In this document: piece by piece, positions 60,240 through 64,000 of the stretch | Numbering within the stretch: the first letter of the stretch is position 1 | Layout: each line of letters begins with the position of its first letter | Source: Adineta ricciae | Lineage: Eukaryota; Rotifera; Eurotatoria; Adinetida; Adinetidae | NCBI GenBank assembly: GCA_905250025.1 | Contig: CAJNOJ010000057.1 | Location: forward strand, 124,001 to 188,000 | Reading direction: 5' to 3' | Length of the DNA stretch: 64,000 nucleotides | The notes under the pieces: generated by a model | The model's input: the letters and a program-made list of their open reading frames with translations, nothing else | Told to the model about the DNA's origin: nothing | Database searches by the model: none | Program-made: the position numbers and the translations under genes

Positions 60240-60987
60240 TTAAGACGAAGGTATGAGATGCGATGGTCTTTCTGGCCAAATAATACTGTTTCCATGTTCT
60301 TCCGTACAAAGGAAATCTTCTACGAAGCTTAAAAGAGACGGATATTTCGCGTCATAATAAATGTCATGGTGTTGACTTGGATCACCCTCGTATTCATGGT
60401 CAATGAAGACGAGCTTTGTATGAACACCTGCAATATCTCGGAAATTTCGTCTGAAATCATCGACGAAAGCCACGGGATGTAAATCTTCAATGACTTGTCG
60501 TTTGGGATTATGATTTTCATTGTTGGGATCAAAACTAGTACTTATAATTTTGTCAATCGGAAAGCCATGCGAACGAAAGTTTTCTAAACGATGTTCGATA
60601 TGACGAGCCGGCATGGCTGTCACACAAACTAATTCGTAACCAGCTTCATGCAATAAGTGACACGCTTTAACTGCTCCATCGTGTGTGGGCATTGTTCTCC
60701 AACCGTGTTCACGCCATACTTGTTCGAATTGGTCCTTTTCTTCAGAAGTAAAATTGACGCCATATGCTGTACGAGCCTGTGAATAGACAATATTTATATG
60801 TTAAAGTTCGATTAGTTAGTGTGAATAGATTTACATGAAATGCTTTTGGTGAAACAATGGCTGGCTTCGTTCCGAATGTCTTCTCGTAAATGTGTGCGAA
60901 TTGTGAATGATAATCTAAGAGAACGCCATCACAATCGAGGGCTATGATTGGTTTTTTGCTTGCTGGTACAACTGAATCGTTAGTCAT
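60240..60987 (-). CDS. HAD-superfamily hydrolase
   Basis: Two exons (60987-60835, 60776-60240) give 229 residues. Motif I is IIALDCDGVLLDYH (nucleophile and acid Asp), motif II is in ELVCVTAMPARH (Thr), and motif IV is in HPVAFVDDFRRNF. The cap is small. It probably acts as a cytosolic phosphatase on a small substrate, which cannot be named. Compact HADs with this motif I are common in Gammaproteobacteria, so foreign origin is possible. The ATG at 60987 opens the coding exon; an upstream in-frame stretch is 5'UTR. A TA-repeat near 61035-61052 could act as a TATA element. Confidence 0.72.
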
Positions 60988-62614
60988 TTTGTATGTATAT
61001 GTCGGTAGTAGAGTAGAATAGAAACAGAGCCGATATATATATATATATATTTCGTTTGTCCTAGATGCCACGTGTGAATACATGACGAAGTTATTTTGTA
61101 ATTCTTACGTAATAACAATAGCAAGAAGGCTGGAATTTATACTGAATAAGAAATCGATTTGATTCATTGTGTTACTTTTCAGCGAAATTTCATGACTCAA
61201 AGTTCATGACAGAAAGGTCTGAGATATAGCGCAGTATGTAAATATATGCAATGTAATTTAGTAAAAGGATCTGACTCATTGCAATTCAGATAGTTTCAAA
61301 ATGTATTCAATATGTCTGTGTGTAAGAAATACGATCCTATTGCGATGAACAATAATCGCGTGATGTGAAGTTTTCTCTGCATGTTATAAAGGACACAGAT
61401 ATCTCTTGAGACTGAAAATACAATGCATTCTTCGATACAAATAATATTCATTTTTCTTCTGCTGTTTATCGCAACCATCGATGCTGAAACATGATCGCCA
61501 TGAAATCGAACGCATAGTGGTCGATTCTGTTTTTATGGTACTCAAATGGCTTGCATTAACTTGTGTAAAGTGTAGAATTGTGATACTGGCGATTGTCATT
61601 TAAGAGCCAGTCGTACAACATGTGTTTATTCAAGATATGCTAACGGCAGTGAAAGAATGCCTAGTCAATTTTATTCTCATAATATACTAGCATTGTTAAC
61701 TTCAAGTTGAGCAAAGACCTACGCATAAATAAAAGAGACAGAATTAACGATAGTTTCTTTTCTATTTAAAAGCAATTTATGTGTTCTATTGGAAAGAAAG
61801 TGAGCTCTGAGTGACTACTCATATTTTCAAAACTAATTATCAAAATAAAACATTATTTCGTCAGACAAACAGGTAAAATGAGATTTCATCCACCTTCGTA
61901 CATATCTATCGATAAACTTTTCTTCTGACTCTCATTAGTTATCGAATCTAGTTGTTAAACACATAACAATAACGATGATTATTATCCTATTCACATGACA
62001 GCTGTTACCTCTCTTTCTCTCTACTCGCGTTCAAATGAAAAAAAAATTATCTCGATTATAAACGATTTACTTCCTGTTGCCTTGTTTAAAAGTATTGATC
62101 TGATTCGAACGCGAAGAGACAGCACGTATGTTACATGTCAAGATGAATTCAACCTTCAATCAAAGGTTTAAGCATGAATAAAGAAAGTCAAATAAGTAAG
62201 ATGAGATGTGTTGAGAAGAAATAATAGGGTCATTACACACCTTGATCGAATAGAGCACATCGCCGAGAAACAAATAAAAAGATAAATGCAGATCTCAATT
62301 CGATAAGAACTTTTTCGTTGACTAGTAGTCATATAGTTTTATCTTTTCATTATTGTTTTATATTTGAAAAGAATGTCAGAATATTCAACATTCTCACCAT
62401 TACATTCTGAGCATAGTGGTAAAGCCGATAGAAAAATTTGTTTTTATGTGGCTTCTTTTATAGAGATAGATACTCTGCTGTAGTCAAACGTCTATATTGC
62501 TAGTAAATTTTAGTTTTACTGATCGCTAATTCGCTATTTGTTCGTTTCTCGATAGGAAATCAAGATGTTGTTTGTTTCTTTGTTTTAGCAGAATCTCCTC
62601 ATACACCATTCTTG
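60988..62614. other. Divergent intergenic region
   Basis: About 1.6 kb between the HAD gene (minus) and the phosphodiesterase-like gene (plus). No gene, RNA or repeat beyond the TA run is recognised. Confidence 0.45.
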
Positions 62615-64000
62615 ATGAATCAGAATAACGGACAAGTGCCATTGACTATTCCACACACCATTGCGTTACAAGATGACGTCGAAATCAAGAAAGAAACGAC
62701 TATAACTGTAAAGAGAAGAAAGACTAATATTGAACGATTGCTTTTGATACTTGCAATCCTGATTCTAATTGCCACTATTATTGTTTTGATATTAGTTGTT
62801 ATTAGACTGCCGCCCAAAGGCAACACAACAGGTAAATTCTCAATAGAGACTGTCGGGTCATAAAAACACTCTGTTCTAGTTACTTACAACAGAAAAGTGG
62901 TGTTTATTATTGCTGATGGCATATCCGCTGATACATTAGAGAGGTTACCTGTTCCTAATATTAGAAAAATTCAAGAAACTGGCCGATATAAAAGAGCATA
63001 TGTCGGAGGTGACATTGGCACATATTCTCAGACTGTAACAATATCCGCGCCTGGCTATATGAATTTGATTACAGGTACCTGGGGCAATAAACACAATGTT
63101 TATGACAATGTAGTCAACAATCCGAACTACAATTACAAGAATATTTTTCGATTAGTTAAAGAACAGCAACCAGCAAGAACGATTGCTATCTTCTCTACTT
63201 GGATTATTAATCGTATTCGATTGGTTGGCGAAGGTTTAACAAGCGCCGGAAATCTCATGTTTAATTACAAATATGATGGCTACGAATTAGATTCAGGCGC
63301 ATATCCACACGATTCGAATAGTCTTTATATTTATAACATTGACGAACGTGTTGTTAATGAAACAGCGAAATGTATTAGAGATAACGGTCCGGATGTCTCA
63401 TGGGTGTACTTGCAATACACGGATGACATTGGACATAAATATGGTGACAGTGAACAGATGAATCAAGCCGTTGAATATGTCGATCAACAAGTCGGACGAA
63501 TTTATGAAGCAATTCAATATCGACAAGCAAATTACAAAGAAGAATGGCTACTTGTTTTAACAACAGATCACGGTCGAGATGCAAATACTGGTAAAAACCA
63601 CGGTTCTCAAACCGAAAGAGAAAGAACGACTTGGATAGTAACGAATTATCATGATACTAATCGTTATTTCGACGAATATCAACCGGCTATTGTCGATTTC
63701 ATGCCGACGATGATGAGATTTTTAAAATTAAAGATTCCAATTGAATCCGAAAAAGAACTAGATGGTATTCCATTAATCGGTGACGTTTCATTAGTTAAAC
63801 CTGAAGTTAGTTTATCTGGAAGCACATTAAATGTTCGATGGAAGTCGTTAGCTAAGGCAGGAAATGTTAAAGTATGGTTAACCACGACAAATGCATACAA
63901 GAACGGATTGACCGACGATTATAAATTGCTTGGTACTGTGCCAGTAACTAATGAACAAGCTGTGTTCAACATAACACAGTACCAATCCAACTTTTACAAG
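62615..64000 (+). CDS. Type II membrane alkaline-phosphatase-superfamily phosphodiesterase (3' end beyond window)
   Basis: Exons 62615-62831 and 62880 to the window edge. A cytoplasmic N-terminus is followed by one transmembrane helix (LLLILAILILIATIIVLILV). The ectodomain has the superfamily metal site order: VVFIIADGISADTLERL (first Asp), the nucleophile block VTISAPGYMNLITGTWGNKH, YLQYTDDIGHKYG (Asp and His), and TTDHGRD with KNHGSQTERE. A beta-rich C-terminal region (from about LVKPEVSLSGSTLNVRW) starts before the edge. The pattern resembles bacterial alkaline phosphatase family proteins more than animal ENPPs (inference). A 5' acceptor at about 62589 suggests an upstream UTR exon. The substrate is unknown. 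Confidence 0.8.

Noticed and set aside
62615-64000. Animal ENPP family member
   Set aside because: The superfamily motifs fit, but the SAPGYMNLITGTW block and C-terminal layout look bacterial and the somatomedin and nuclease-like domains of ENPP1-3 are not seen; left as superfamily only.

Overview
The window looks like a stretch of a bdelloid rotifer nuclear genome (Adineta/Rotaria type; inference). It is AT-rich and gene-dense. Its many introns are mostly 48-60 nt with GT-AG ends. Animal genes (Nup88, SDAD1, SPEF1, capicua, caprin, a VGLUT transporter, a nuclear receptor, a peptide-type GPCR, a TRAF, a cathepsin F) sit next to genes that read as bacterial or non-animal: oxidosqualene cyclase, an actinobacterial-type FAD monooxygenase, a Bacteroidota-type peroxiredoxin, bacterial PH-like proteins, DUF2252 and an alkaline-phosphatase-superfamily protein. 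That mixture is the known hallmark of bdelloids. No database search was possible, so every family call rests on motifs and remembered family sequences.

Layout. 1-850: last exon of a nuclear receptor. 1.2-5.3 kb: two intronless genes in tandem, an oxidosqualene cyclase carrying the residue trio typical of cycloartenol synthase, then a membrane-anchored FAD monooxygenase. 5.4-10 kb: two copies of a small PH-like protein, a peroxiredoxin and a membrane-anchored glycosyltransferase-like gene. 10.4-16.2 kb: a complete Ac-type hAT transposon with matching 18-bp terminal inverted repeats, a perfect 8-bp target duplication, GC-rich subterminal arrays and an open seven-exon transposase gene. A decayed Tc1/mariner/IS630-like piece lies inside it. 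16.5-34.8 kb: Nup88, cathepsin F, a pair of glycine/valine-repeat small membrane proteins, a GPCR, SDAD1, a Het-C/VWA7-like secreted protein, a cytochrome P450 and SPEF1. 35.7-43.5 kb: TRAF, a 200-bp-arm inverted repeat, tRNA-Met(CAU) and caprin. 46.9-49.6 kb: VGLUT. 50-55 kb is mostly non-coding, with a 210-bp direct repeat and a weak gene candidate. 55-64 kb: capicua, DUF2252, a HAD-like hydrolase and the 5' part of an alkaline-phosphatase-superfamily membrane protein.

Exon joins were derived by hand. For each completed model the reading phase closes exactly from start to stop, which is the main support for the splice sites. Single Ns at 10606 and 31534 each sit between two copies of the same ~220 bp, so those junctions are probably assembly joins. 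The most notable biology is the cycloartenol-synthase-type cyclase beside a non-animal monooxygenase, and the apparently whole hAT element.
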